Assembly (NCBI GenBank): GCA_017472225.1
Contig: JAFUQS010000111.1
Coordinates: forward strand, 1-48,568
Reading direction: 5' to 3'
Source: Clostridia bacterium
GTDB taxonomy: Bacteria > Bacillota > Clostridia > Oscillospirales > Acutalibacteraceae
Length of the DNA stretch: 48,568 nucleotides
Shown: positions 29,350 through 37,914 of the stretch, in pieces
Position numbering within the stretch: position 1 is the stretch's first letter
Layout of the letters: each line of letters opens with the position of its first letter
Translations under genes and position numbers: made by a program
Notes under the pieces: model-generated
The model's database searches: none
The model's input: the letters and a program-made list of their open reading frames with translations, nothing else
Told to the model about the DNA's origin: nothing

Positions 29350-31767
29350 ATGTTTTTATGCTACAGCGATGCGGCTCATATGAGTTATTTCGGTTGGGAA
29401 AACGAAGCGCTGCCTTTAGGTAACGGCAGAATCGGAGCAAAGGTTTTCGGCGGCAAGGAATGTGAACTTATTCACTTCAATGAAAAAACTCTCTGGTCCG
29501 GCGGTGCAGCCGTTGAAGGCTTTAAGGGTGGTATCAGGAACACGGATAAGGGCAAGGCCTTCCGTGAAATTCAGGAGCTTCTCAATAACGGTAATGTTTC
29601 CGCAGCAACGGCAAGGATGAAGGAGCTTGAAGGTGACTCCACCGGCTTCGGTGCATACCAGAGCTTCGGCAACCTTTACATTCAGTTTGAGCACAAGGGC
29701 GACTTTCAGAGCTATGTGCGTGACCTTGACCTTGACACTGCCTCATCAATGGTAACCTACCGACTTGATAAAACCACTTATACACGTCATTATTTTGTCA
29801 GCTATCCCGACAATGTGTTCGTGGCAAGGCTTGAAAAGGAAACCAAGCACTCAGAAGATGAAAAGCAGCCCGAAGCAGACCCGAAAATCAGCTTTGAAGC
29901 TTATGTTGTTTCGGAGCAGAAGGGCGAAAGCAAAAGTGAGGGCGACACAATTTATCTTTCCGGAACGGTTAAGGCAAATGAGGGCCTCGACGGTGAAGAC
30001 GGCAAGGATAAAAACAACATGAAATACGGCTGTGCAGTCAGATTTATCACTCAGGGTGGTGAAGTTACTGCAGTTGAAGGCGGCAAAATCAAGGTTACAG
30101 ATGCCGAAAGTGTTGTTATAATTATGAGCCTTGCAACAGACTATGTAAACACATATCCTGTTTTTTCCGACGGAAGCGATCCGCTGAAAAAAGCCGTTGA
30201 CTTTGTGGATAAAGCAGCCGAGCGCAGCTTCGCTGAGCTTTACAGACGCCACCTTGATGATTACAAGGCACTTTATAACAGAGTATCCTTCAACCTCGGT
30301 GAGCAGGAAATCAAGTATTCCACCGATTATATGCTAAAGCGCTTTGACAAAAAGAAGGAATACAAAAGAAATCTCATCACCCTTCTTTTCCAATATGGCA
30401 GATACCTTCTCATTTCTTCATCAAGAGACGGCTCTCTTCCGGCAAATCTTCAGGGAATCTGGAATGCGAAAAACAATCCGCCCTGGTCATGCGATTATCA
30501 TTTCAACATCAATGTTCAGATGAATTATTGGGCAGCATATGCTGCAAACCTGTGTGAAACTGCATTGCCGTATATCGATTTTGTGAATTCCCTTAAAAAG
30601 CCGGGCAGACTTGTTGCATATAACACACTCGGCATCGGTGACGGTGATTTTGAGAAGGCAACCGGTTGGATGATTCACACAATGGTCACTCCGCTCGGCT
30701 TTGTGGGCCCCGGTTGGGATTGGAAATGGGGTTGGGCACCCACCAACGGAGCATGGGCAACACAGAATATGTTTGACTATTATCTTTATACCCTTGACAT
30801 TCAAAAGCTGAAAAATGATATTTATCCCACAATGGAAGAATGTGCTCTCATGTGGACTCAGCTTCTTGTGAGAGACAAAAAAAGCGGCAGACTCACCGTA
30901 TCGCCCGGATTTTCACCCGAGCACGGCCCTGTTTCGGCAGGCAACACCTATGACCAGAGCATCATATATAACCTCTATGAAGATGTTATTGCAGCCTCAC
31001 AGGCTCTTACCGAAAACGGATACGAGACTGCTGTTAACAAGGAGCTTATTGCCACGATTAAAGAGCAGATCAAAGAGCTCAGACCCATTCACATCGGCAA
31101 ATGGGGACAAATCAAGGAATGGTACGATGAGGACAAGTTCCTTATGCGAGGCTTCTATACAAAATCGGTGCAGAAAAAACACCGTCATCTTTCACACCTT
31201 CTTTCGCTTTATCCCTTCAGACAAATTGATGCAGATGACCCGAAAATGCTTAAGGCGGCTCTCACCTCCCTTGATGACAGAGGCAAAAAAAGTACAGGCT
31301 GGGGACTTGCAGTGAGACTTCTGTCCTATGCAAGGCTGAGACAGGGTAACGATTGCGATGAAATTATCGAAAACATCATTTCAACGGCAATTCTCAAAAA
31401 CCTTTTCGGCACTCATCCACCCTTCCAGATTGACGGCAACTTCGGTCTTGTTGCAGGCATTTGCGAAATGCTTATGCAAAGCCACAAGGCATATATTCAC
31501 CTTCTGCCTGCCCTTCCCGAAAATTGGAAGGAAGGCGAAATAAAAGGTCTTCTTGCACGGGGTAATTTTGAAATCAGCATGAAGTGGACAGTCGGCAAGC
31601 TCAAGGAAGGCACCGTAAAATCCAATTCAGGCGGTAAATGCTCACTTAAATATGACGGCAAAATTATGCTTGTTTATGACGAAGACGGAAATGAAATCGA
31701 AACCGAATTCATCGACGGCATTACCACCTTCCAAACAGAAAAAGGAAAAACCTACAAAATCAGTTGA
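29350..31767 (+). CDS. GH95 alpha-L-fucosidase
   Basis: Family GH95 enzymes are inverting alpha-1,2-L-fucosidases (some act on L-galactose). The N-terminal beta-sandwich starts ENEALPLGNGRIGAKVFGG; the (alpha/alpha)6 catalytic domain holds FNINVQMNYWAAY with the Asn pair, SPGFSPEHGPVSAGNTYDQ with the probable acid Glu, and HPPFQIDGNFGLVAGICEML with the Asp; a small C-terminal beta domain follows (LLARGNFEISMKW). There is no signal peptide, so it acts in the cytoplasm on imported oligosaccharides. ATG 29350 has GGGGTG six bases upstream. No transporter or other sugar gene is near: it stands alone between a promoter and a terminator. Substrate could be host mucin or milk glycans, or plant xyloglucan. 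Confidence 0.93.
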   Translation: MFLCYSDAAHMSYFGWENEALPLGNGRIGAKVFGGKECELIHFNEKTLWSGGAAVEGFKGGIRNTDKGKAFREIQELLNNGNVSAATARMKELEGDSTGFGAYQSFGNLYIQFEHKGDFQSYVRDLDLDTASSMVTYRLDKTTYTRHYFVSYPDNVFVARLEKETKHSEDEKQPEADPKISFEAYVVSEQKGESKSEGDTIYLSGTVKANEGLDGEDGKDKNNMKYGCAVRFITQGGEVTAVEGGKIKVTDAESVVIIMSLATDYVNTYPVFSDGSDPLKKAVDFVDKAAERSFAELYRRHLDDYKALYNRVSFNLGEQEIKYSTDYMLKRFDKKKEYKRNLITLLFQYGRYLLISSSRDGSLPANLQGIWNAKNNPPWSCDYHFNINVQMNYWAAYAANLCETALPYIDFVNSLKKPGRLVAYNTLGIGDGDFEKATGWMIHTMVTPLGFVGPGWDWKWGWAPTNGAWATQNMFDYYLYTLDIQKLKNDIYPTMEECALMWTQLLVRDKKSGRLTVSPGFSPEHGPVSAGNTYDQSIIYNLYEDVIAASQALTENGYETAVNKELIATIKEQIKELRPIHIGKWGQIKEWYDEDKFLMRGFYTKSVQKKHRHLSHLLSLYPFRQIDADDPKMLKAALTSLDDRGKKSTGWGLAVRLLSYARLRQGNDCDEIIENIISTAILKNLFGTHPPFQIDGNFGLVAGICEMLMQSHKAYIHLLPALPENWKEGEIKGLLARGNFEISMKWTVGKLKEGTVKSNSGGKCSLKYDGKIMLVYDEDGNEIETEFIDGITTFQTEKGKTYKIS

Positions 31768-31842
31768 ACAGGCTTTTCAGTGCAAAATGCGTTGAAGCAG
31801 TCAGGGGTCAGGAATTGCAGATTTTGACAACCATAAAATTTA

Positions 31843-31882
31843 AAAGCATCTGACTTTTTACGGTCGGATGCTTTCTGTTTTA
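31843..31882 (+). terminator. Terminator of the GH95 gene
   Basis: AAAGCATCTGAC (31843-31854) pairs with GTCGGATGCTTT (31863-31874), one G-T pair, followed by CTGTTTTAT. Confidence 0.7.
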
Positions 31883-31894
31883 TCTTTACTTAAC

Positions 31895-31966
31895 GGCGGG
31901 AAGAATTTATCCGTTATATCAATCTAAAAACGGATATAGCCGAAGCGAATTGACCCGCCATTTTTT
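31895..31966. repeat. Large intergenic hairpin between the GH95 and deacetylase genes
   Basis: GGCGGG (31895-31900) pairs with CCCGCC (31954-31959); inside it AATT with AATT and TATCCGT with ACGGATA extend the stem with bulges; T6 follows on the plus strand. It could be a second terminator or a small palindromic repeat. Confidence 0.4.
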
Positions 31967-31975
31967 CACTTTGCA

Positions 31976-33004
31976 TTATTCAAGAGCCGTAAGGCTCCTG
32001 AATTCATACCCCTGTTCTCTCGCCTTGTCAATAATCTCCGGCAGAGCCTCAGCATTGTCATGGGATACACTGTGAAGAAGAATAATTGCGCCGTCGTGAA
32101 GGCGGGACATAACAGTTTCAACAGCATAATCCTTGCCCTGAATGTTGTCCGTGTTCCAATCATTATAGGCAACTGACCAGAAAACACTCACATAACCGAG
32201 AGATGCAACAAGATCAAGTGCGCTGTGTGTATATTCACCGGCAGGGAAGCGAAAAAACTTTGCCGCATAGCCGTAATTTTCACGAAGATAGTTTTCAAAG
32301 GTTTCAAGCTCCTTTGCCATCTGTGTGCGGTCAATTTCCGCAAATGAGGGATGCGTTGTTGAATGGTTGCCCACAATATGCCCCTCTTTAATCATACGGG
32401 TTATAAGCTCAGGCTCACTTTTCACATGGTCAAGGGTGCAGAAAAAGGTTGCCGGCACCTGCTTTTCCTTCAGGGTATCAAGCACATCGGAAGTAAGATT
32501 ATCATGCTCATAACCGCAATCAAAGGTGAGATATAAAACCTTTTCCTCGCTTACGGTATCGAGTGTTACGGCGGAAAACGGATCGAAATCCTTCTGAAAC
32601 TGCACAACCGTGTGATGAGGCTCACCACCTGAGGCAGGGCCATGGGAGTGAGATTTCTTTTCTGATGAATAGTTCCCCGTATTTTCAGTTGCAGTGTAGG
32701 TGATTTTCGGAAGTGCAGTGTAGCCTGTTAAGGTTTTGCCGCCTGCTTCACCTGTGATTACCATATTTGAAAAATCAATGGGATAACTTTTCCCGTTATT
32801 TCCGTCATCAACAACGGTTGATGAATTTATCTTTGGGGCAAGGTTTGTTACCGACGGGGTCTCGGTGGATGTTGTGTTTTCGTTTTCAGGCTTTCCTGTT
32901 GTGAGGATATCCGTAATTCCCTGTGCGGCATCGCCCTTACCACAGCAATTAAAGGCAAAAAGCACCACCGAAACACACAGTATGAGGCAGATATATTTTT
33001 TCAT
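31976..33004 (-). CDS. Polysaccharide deacetylase, PdaA-like, exported
   Basis: A NodB-domain deacetylase (342 aa). The N-terminus is a signal peptide with a possible lipobox (VVLFAFNCCGKG), then a Thr/Asn-rich linker. NodB motifs: LYLTFDCGYEHDN (motif 1, catalytic Asp), HIVGNHSTTHPSF (motif 2, metal His pair), RFPAGEYTHSALDL (motif 3), IILLHSVSHDNAEALPEII (motif 5). TFDCGYE in place of TFDDG is typical of PdaA-type enzymes that deacetylate muramic acid for delta-lactam formation in spore cortex. A general peptidoglycan deacetylase role is the alternative. Confidence 0.9.
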   Translation of the reverse strand: MKKYICLILCVSVVLFAFNCCGKGDAAQGITDILTTGKPENENTTSTETPSVTNLAPKINSSTVVDDGNNGKSYPIDFSNMVITGEAGGKTLTGYTALPKITYTATENTGNYSSEKKSHSHGPASGGEPHHTVVQFQKDFDPFSAVTLDTVSEEKVLYLTFDCGYEHDNLTSDVLDTLKEKQVPATFFCTLDHVKSEPELITRMIKEGHIVGNHSTTHPSFAEIDRTQMAKELETFENYLRENYGYAAKFFRFPAGEYTHSALDLVASLGYVSVFWSVAYNDWNTDNIQGKDYAVETVMSRLHDGAIILLHSVSHDNAEALPEIIDKAREQGYEFRSLTALE

Positions 33005-33078
33005 TATAAACCATCAACTCCTTTATGTAGCAATACCGACAAGCGGTATTGCAGAGTCTGAGTGTAATTTCTCAGCTC

Positions 33079-33258
33079 TTACTTGAACATATACCTTACA
33101 TCACCGATAAAGCCCTCAAGACTTTTCATTGCCTTGTTGGCTTTTTTCCTTGCTGAACGCTTCATGCCTGAGCCTGCCATTGCGCCCTTCAGATATGCAC
33201 CTGCGCCTCCGACAGCCATGCCGATGCCAACGCCCCTCATTATGCTTTTCATTTCCAT
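33079..33258 (-). CDS. Small basic Gly-rich protein (59 aa)
   Basis: Start ATG 33258 follows an excellent site GGGAGGAG. The N-terminal 30 residues form a Gly/Ala/Met-rich segment (GVGIGMAVGGAGAYLKGAMAG) that could insert in a membrane; the rest is basic (MKRSARKKANKAMKSLEGF). Small proteins of this composition are common in Clostridia and are unassigned. It lies downstream of a MITE-like repeat and upstream of the deacetylase on the same strand. Function unknown. Confidence 0.6.
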   Translation of the reverse strand: MEMKSIMRGVGIGMAVGGAGAYLKGAMAGSGMKRSARKKANKAMKSLEGFIGDVRYMFK

Positions 33259-33285
33259 GGTCTGCTCCTCCCTTTCTTTGGTTTT

Positions 33286-33448
33286 TAGGATAACACTTAT
33301 AAATCCGAGCCCGTTTTTTACAGAGCGTATTTTTGTCAGTACAAGGCATAAAACGGAGCAAATCCTTGACGGATTTGCGAGTATTTTAACGAAGTAATGG
33401 CGGAAATACGCCTGCAAAAAACGGATTCGGATTATGCTTGTCATCCTA
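33286..33448. repeat. MITE-like element, copy A (163 bp, full)
   Basis: Imperfect terminal inverted repeats of about 42 bases run inward from TAGGAT (33286) and ATCCTA (33443-33448); both arms contain ATCCGA..CCGTTTTTT.CAG.GCGTATTT. The core from 33341 to 33448 matches 37058-37164 closely (for example TAAAACGGAGCAAATCCTTG and GGATTATGCTTGTCA). Too short to code; not an ERIC or REP sequence I know. Confidence 0.65.
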
Positions 33449-33583
33449 CCCTGACGGGTTAATATTATTTTTTGAAGGGGACTTTTTATTAGACAAGGGA
33501 ATTTTTCACAAAATGGTGTTTATTTTTTCTTCGTTTAATGATACAATATCAAGAGATACGAAAAAACGGAAGGAACAAATCGA

Positions 33584-34081
33584 ATGTCAAAAATAAACAT
33601 TGTTCTTGTTGAGCCGCAGATTCCGCAGAATACAGGCAACATTGCAAGAACCTGCGCAGCCACCGGTGCATCACTTCATCTTGTGAAGCCTATGGGTTTC
33701 ACTGTTGACGATAAGAAACTGAAAAGAGCAGGCCTTGATTATTGGCATCTGCTCGACATTACATATTATGACAATTTAGATGATTTTTATAATAAAAACA
33801 AAGACGGAAAATTTTTCTATCTGACAACAAAAGGCACCCACATTTATTCCGATGCAGTCTTCCCGGAAAACTGCTATATTCTTTTCGGCAGAGAGGATGC
33901 AGGTCTGCCCGAGGAGCTTCTCAAGAACAATCCGGATACTTCCCTTCGTATACCGATGCGTGACGAAGCAAGAAGTCTCAACCTTTCAAACACGGTTGCC
34001 CTTGTGACCTATGAAATTCTGCGTCAATGGGGCTTTCCCGACCTTCTTTGTGAAGGCAAGTTAACAAAATTCGATTGGTAA
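33584..34081 (+). CDS. trmL: tRNA (cytidine/uridine-34-2'-O)-methyltransferase TrmL
   Basis: A short SPOUT methyltransferase (165 aa). Motif 1 LVEPQIPQNTGNIARTCAATGA, motif 2 ILFGREDAGLPEEL, and motif 3 LRIPMRDEARSLNLSNTVALVTYEILRQ form the knotted SAM site. It modifies the wobble ribose of tRNA-Leu isoacceptors as a dimer. ATG 33584 has ACGGAAGGAAC upstream; a TACAAT -10-like box is at about 33543. The next gene starts 10 bases on and may be cotranscribed. Confidence 0.93.
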   Translation: MSKINIVLVEPQIPQNTGNIARTCAATGASLHLVKPMGFTVDDKKLKRAGLDYWHLLDITYYDNLDDFYNKNKDGKFFYLTTKGTHIYSDAVFPENCYILFGREDAGLPEELLKNNPDTSLRIPMRDEARSLNLSNTVALVTYEILRQWGFPDLLCEGKLTKFDW

Positions 34082-34091
34082 GGTGAATGGT

Positions 34092-34565
34092 ATGAACAAA
34101 AATTTTACAGCAGAAGATATTATCAAAAAACACGAAACCAACATTAAGTCCGCCGCAACGGTTATTCTTCTTTCCGGCGTTCTCGGGCTTATTTATGTTG
34201 TGCGCTTTTTCTTCAAGGGAGATTTCAATTTTTATTTCAGCCTTTCCTTTACTGATATGCTTTTGAAATCAGGCAACGAAAACGGCAATATAATTGTGCC
34301 TTCAATCATCTCCGTAATTTATATTGTCGCTTATCTTTCCCTGTCCGTTCTTTCAAACAAAAACACAAAGCTTCTTACAGTGGCGGCAGTTATGTATCTT
34401 TTCGATTTTTCCTGCCTTATCGGCTCTCTCATTTTCATTTATGAAAAGCCCCTTGACCCTGCTTGCTTTATTGATGTTATTATGCACCTTTTCATCTTGA
34501 TCTTCTTTGTTGTCGGAGTTAAATCAGCAAAAGCACTGAGAAGCGGAAAAGCTGAAAAGCAATAA
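34092..34565 (+). CDS. Membrane protein of unknown function (157 aa)
   Basis: Four hydrophobic segments are visible (about 18-38, 70-90, 97-118 and 128-148), with a charged N-terminus (KNFTAEDIIKKHETNIKSA) and a basic C-terminus (KSAKALRSGKAEK). I do not recognise the family. ATG 34092 has AAGGTG six bases upstream. It follows trmL by 10 bases and ends before a strong terminator. Confidence 0.65.
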   Translation: MNKNFTAEDIIKKHETNIKSAATVILLSGVLGLIYVVRFFFKGDFNFYFSLSFTDMLLKSGNENGNIIVPSIISVIYIVAYLSLSVLSNKNTKLLTVAAVMYLFDFSCLIGSLIFIYEKPLDPACFIDVIMHLFILIFFVVGVKSAKALRSGKAEKQ

Positions 34566-34586
34566 ATCAGAACAAAAAAAACGAAC

Positions 34587-34627
34587 AACGCTGTTGATAC
34601 CGGACAAGGTACAACAGCGTTTTATGT
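34587..34627. terminator. Terminator between the membrane protein and GNAT genes
   Basis: AACGCTGTTG (34587-34596) pairs with CAACAGCGTT (34612-34621), a 10-bp perfect stem with T-rich flanks on both strands, placed between convergent genes. Confidence 0.8.
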
Positions 34628-34630
34628 TTG

Positions 34631-35137
34631 TTATAAATATAAATTCATCAATGTGAAGTCAATATACTCGCCATCGATTTTGAAAAAGCCCTTGAATTCA
34701 CCAATCTTCTGAAAGCCGAATTTTTTATATAAGCCGATCGCCCGTTCATTGTCGCTCCGGACTTCAAGAGAAATGATTTCTGCCTGAGCTGTGTTTTTGG
34801 CAAAGTCAATTATTTTTTCCAAAAGCATACTGCCGATGCCCTGTCCCCATTCCGACTTCAGAACAGAAATACCGAACTCCCCTCGGTGCGCCATTCTGGC
34901 ATTTGTGAAGCCTGTATAGCTTGCATTACCGACAATTTTACCGTTTTTTTCGGCAACAAGAAAAATCTGACTTTCAGAATTGAGAACCTTTTCAAGCATT
35001 TCCTTTTCTTCCTGAACCGTAAAAGGAACACCCTCACCGGAGAAGGTCAGGTTATCCGTTTCACCGCCCACCTGCTTCAAAAGCTCAAGGAATCCTTCAG
35101 CGTCTTCAGGTAATGCCTGTCTTATTATTATACCCAT
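34631..35137 (-). CDS. GNAT-family N-acetyltransferase
   Basis: The protein (168 aa) has the GNAT fold: N-terminal IIIRQALPEDAEGFLELL, the beta strand IFLVAEKNGKIVGNASY, the acetyl-CoA loop in FGISVLKSEWGQGIGSMLLEKII (Q/R-x-x-G-x-G/A pattern), and SLEVRSDNERAIGLYKKFGFQKIGEFKG. Substrate cannot be read from sequence; it resembles general amino-acid or protein acetyltransferases. ATG 35137 has AAAGGGAGC upstream. It follows tsaD by 23 bases on the same strand, so it is probably the third gene of the phosphatase/RimI-tsaD operon. Confidence 0.85.
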   Translation of the reverse strand: MGIIIRQALPEDAEGFLELLKQVGGETDNLTFSGEGVPFTVQEEKEMLEKVLNSESQIFLVAEKNGKIVGNASYTGFTNARMAHRGEFGISVLKSEWGQGIGSMLLEKIIDFAKNTAQAEIISLEVRSDNERAIGLYKKFGFQKIGEFKGFFKIDGEYIDFTLMNLYL

Positions 35138-35160
35138 TATGCTCCCTTTCCTTGTTTCGT

Positions 35161-36165
35161 TTATTCAATGCTCATACCGGCGTAGGCATTCAATTCCAAA
35201 TCTGCAACATTACCGCTGAGATATTCATAGTAGCCCTGTGAGCCGACCATTGCCGCATTATCACCGCAAAGTGAAAGTTCAGGAAGATAAAGCTTCCATT
35301 TGTGCTTTTTGCAAAGCTCTGTAATATCATTTCTCAAAACGGAATTTGCTGAAACGCCGCCTGCAAGAACAAGGGTTTTATGACCGAGGTCAAGCATAGC
35401 CTTTTCGGTGTTTTTGCAAAGGCAGTTTGAAACAGCCTTCATAAAGGATGCGCCAAGGTCTGCCTTGTTGATTTCAGTACCCTTTTGCTCTGCATTGTGG
35501 ATTGTGTTGATAACAGAGGTTTTAAGGCCGGAAAAGCTGAAATCATAAGGACAGTTTTCCACCTTCGGGGTAGGAAATCTGAAAGCGGTGTTGTCGCCGT
35601 CCTTTGCCAATTTATCCATATTCAGTCCGCCGGGATAAGGAATCCCCATGGTGCGAGCAGCTTTGTCAAGAGCCTCACCCGCCGCATCATCTCTTGTTCT
35701 GCCGATAATTTTAAAATCGGTATAGTCCTTCACCTCAACCATCATGGTGTTGCCGCCGGAAACTACCAGACAGAAGAAGGGAGGCTTCAACTCCTGATGG
35801 GTTATGTAGTTTGCCGCAATGTGAGAACGAAGGTGGTGTACGGGAATAAGGGGAAGCTTTCTGCCATAGGAAAGTCCCTTTGCATAGTTCACACCAACAA
35901 GAAGCGCACCGATAAGCCCCGGTGCATAAGTCACTGCAACGGCATCAATATCATCTAAAGTAAGCTCTGCGTCAGAAAGAGCCTTCTCAACAACACCGGA
36001 GATTGCTTCTGCGTGGCGTCTTGAGGCGATTTCCGGCACTACTCCGCCATAAATTTTATGCTCCGGCACCTGTGATGCCACAACATTTGACATCACTTTT
36101 CTTCCGTTTTCAACAACGGAAGCGGCAGTTTCATCACAAGAGGATTCAATTGCAAGTATTTTCAT
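35161..36165 (-). CDS. tsaD: tRNA N6-threonylcarbamoyladenosine transferase TsaD
   Basis: TsaD transfers the threonylcarbamoyl group to A37 of ANN-reading tRNAs. Seen: ASKHA-fold start ILAIESSCDETAASVV, metal ligands in VHHLRSHIAAN, LVVSGGNTMMVEV, GEALDKAARTMGIPYPGG, LVLAGGVSANSVLR, and the final SLCGDNAAMVGSQGYYEY. 334 aa is standard. ATG 36165 has AAGGAATG upstream. The rimI part of the preceding gene is its usual neighbour; TsaB and TsaE are not in the window. Confidence 0.96.
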   Translation of the reverse strand: MKILAIESSCDETAASVVENGRKVMSNVVASQVPEHKIYGGVVPEIASRRHAEAISGVVEKALSDAELTLDDIDAVAVTYAPGLIGALLVGVNYAKGLSYGRKLPLIPVHHLRSHIAANYITHQELKPPFFCLVVSGGNTMMVEVKDYTDFKIIGRTRDDAAGEALDKAARTMGIPYPGGLNMDKLAKDGDNTAFRFPTPKVENCPYDFSFSGLKTSVINTIHNAEQKGTEINKADLGASFMKAVSNCLCKNTEKAMLDLGHKTLVLAGGVSANSVLRNDITELCKKHKWKLYLPELSLCGDNAAMVGSQGYYEYLSGNVADLELNAYAGMSIE

Positions 36166-36184
36166 TTATATCATTCCTTGATTA

Positions 36185-37036
36185 TTATTTGAAAAATTTT
36201 GTCATAATAAGGGCATTTTCCGTCGGGTCAGAATAGAAATTTTTTCTTTCACCCATCTTTTCAAAGCCCTTTTTTTCATAAAGTGTAACAGCGGCTGAGT
36301 TACTCACTCTCACTTCAAGAGTAATAAAAGCGCAGCCTTCTTTTTCAGCTATATCTATTCCGTTGGAAACAAGCCTTTCGCCTATCCCCTGCCTTCTGCA
36401 TGACGGAAGAACGGCAACATTTGCGATATAACATTCGTCGAGTACAATGTGCATACCCATATAGCCCACAATCTCACCGTTTTTTTCCGCAACAAAAAAC
36501 CTTGCATTTTCGTTTGTCAGTTCTTCTCTTATTCCGTCTTCACTCCATGGGATTGAAAAACATTCCTTTTCGATTGCCGAAACAGCCTTCACAGCGTCTT
36601 CGGTCATCGGATGAATTTCCGTTTCGCAGAATTGTTCAAGAAATTTATCAATTTCACTGCTGATTTTTTCGGCGCATTGAAGGTAAACCTCCTCGTCCCC
36701 GCCATAGGGGTCGGGAACATTGCCGAGAACATACAGCTTTTCTTCCGGAAGAAAGGGCAAAAGTGCATTTTTGTGGCTTTGTGTCATGCAGACAAAAAGG
36801 TCATATCCGTTGAGCATATATTCACTCAGTCTTCTTGCCCTGTGAGAGGATATATCAGCACCGAAAACCAAAGCAGCCTTCACTGCATTTTCCGTCACCG
36901 TATCACCGGGGAAAGCTGAAATCCCTGCACTTTCGCAAACAATATTAAGTTTTCTTTTTCCGACCTTCACCCTCATAATTCCCTCAGACATAGGGCTTCG
37001 GCAGGTGTTACCGGTGCAAACAAAAAGAATCTTCAT
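36185..37036 (-). CDS. Fused low-MW (arginine?) phosphatase - RimI acetyltransferase
   Basis: Two enzymes in one chain of 283 aa. Residues 1-about 137 are a low-molecular-weight phosphatase: P-loop C7-TGNT-C-R13-S, and the general-acid Asp in VPDPYGGDEEVY. Residue 11 is Thr, as in YwlE, where Thr11 favours phosphoarginine over phosphotyrosine; tyrosine phosphatases usually have Ile or a similar residue. Residues about 141-283 are RimI-like: IEKECFSIPWSEDG, CYIANVAVLPSCRRQGIGERL and EVRVSNSAAVTLYEKKGFEKMGERKNFY. RimI acetylates ribosomal protein S18 and commonly neighbours tsaD. No ribosome site or stop separates the halves. The arginine-phosphatase role fits the nearby mcsB kinase but is inferred. 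Confidence 0.88.
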   Translation of the reverse strand: MKILFVCTGNTCRSPMSEGIMRVKVGKRKLNIVCESAGISAFPGDTVTENAVKAALVFGADISSHRARRLSEYMLNGYDLFVCMTQSHKNALLPFLPEEKLYVLGNVPDPYGGDEEVYLQCAEKISSEIDKFLEQFCETEIHPMTEDAVKAVSAIEKECFSIPWSEDGIREELTNENARFFVAEKNGEIVGYMGMHIVLDECYIANVAVLPSCRRQGIGERLVSNGIDIAEKEGCAFITLEVRVSNSAAVTLYEKKGFEKMGERKNFYSDPTENALIMTKFFK

Positions 37037-37050
37037 GGCATTTTCACTTC

Positions 37051-37164
37051 AGGCTGACAAGTATAAAACGGAGCAAATCCTTGGCTTATTTGCGGGTATT
37101 CAAACGAAGTTATGGCGGAAATCCGCCTGCAAAAAAACGGGCTCGGATTATGCTTGTCACCCTA
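37051..37164. repeat. MITE-like element, copy B (internally deleted)
   Basis: Matches copy A from 33341 onward: TAAAACGGAGCAAATCCTTG, CGAAGT.ATGGCGGAAAT, and CGGATTATGCTTGTCA are shared. The left arm is shortened, so the end TGACAAGTATAA runs directly into the interior. It lies 5' of the phosphatase-RimI gene. The rest of the 37.04-37.36 kb gap is AT-rich and holds only the upstream region of the secreted-protein gene. Confidence 0.6.
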
Positions 37165-37357
37165 CCTTTATTTTTTCATTACTATATATAGTAAAGGTTT
37201 TCAGCAAAAAAGTAAATATATTTTTTTCAAATTGTTTTGACTTTAAATGTATTTTAAGTGTAAAAGCGGCAATAATTTTATTTTTAATTCTTAATAAGAA
37301 ATAAAATATAAAGTATGTGATATATAATTAAAATACCTATAAAAAGGAGGTAAACTT

Positions 37358-37897
37358 ATGAAAAAGATTTTAGCAGTATTACTTTCCGTTCTCTGCATTT
37401 TCTCAGCAGTGTCAACAACAGCCTTTGCTGCAACCGATAACATCATCGGTGAAGTTGTTGAGGATTATCTCGGTGTTACCGAAGAAGACGGAATCGACCA
37501 GCAGATGATGTACGGCATACATTATGAGATGGAACCCATCACACTCGTAAGCGTTATGTATAAGCCGAACCCCTCAATCACCTTTGACCAGCCTATGATT
37601 ACAAAGGTTACAAAGGATACTCCCATTTCTATTGACTATGAATTCCTTTATTGGAGACATGGAGAAACCGGTGAAATCTATTACCCCGGCGATTCAATTG
37701 AGGTTACAGGCAAGGTTACACTTTATGCAGTATGGCAGGAAAAGACAGACAATTATCCTCAGTTTATCAGAGCTATGATGGCCGGTTTTGAGACTCTCAG
37801 CCGCCTTATCCAGAAGTTCCTTGGTATTGTTGAGGCTGTTGAAGAATCCGAAAGCGAATACTATGCAACCACAACAATGCCTGACACAACAGCATAA
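37358..37897 (+). CDS. Secreted protein with a partial InlB-type repeat
   Basis: A signal peptide is clear: MKKILAVLLSVLCIFSAVST then AFA before ATD (cleavage at about residue 25). Residues about 75-130 end in the pattern FLYWRHGETGEIYYPGDSIEVTGKVTLYAVW, the hallmark of Listeria-Bacteroides (InlB B-type) repeats; only one unit is present. The C-terminus is acidic with no anchor. ATG 37358 has AAAAAGGAGG seven bases upstream; a TATAAT-like box lies near 37323. It is presumably a small extracellular protein of unknown binding partner; a strong terminator follows. Confidence 0.75.
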   Translation: MKKILAVLLSVLCIFSAVSTTAFAATDNIIGEVVEDYLGVTEEDGIDQQMMYGIHYEMEPITLVSVMYKPNPSITFDQPMITKVTKDTPISIDYEFLYWRHGETGEIYYPGDSIEVTGKVTLYAVWQEKTDNYPQFIRAMMAGFETLSRLIQKFLGIVEAVEESESEYYATTTMPDTTA

Positions 37898-37914
37898 ATT
37901 AAATTTAAAACACA

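Noticed and set aside
33398-33450. REP or ERIC element
   Set aside because: The terminal repeats do not match REP or ERIC sequences; the inverted-repeat ends fit a separate MITE-like family better.
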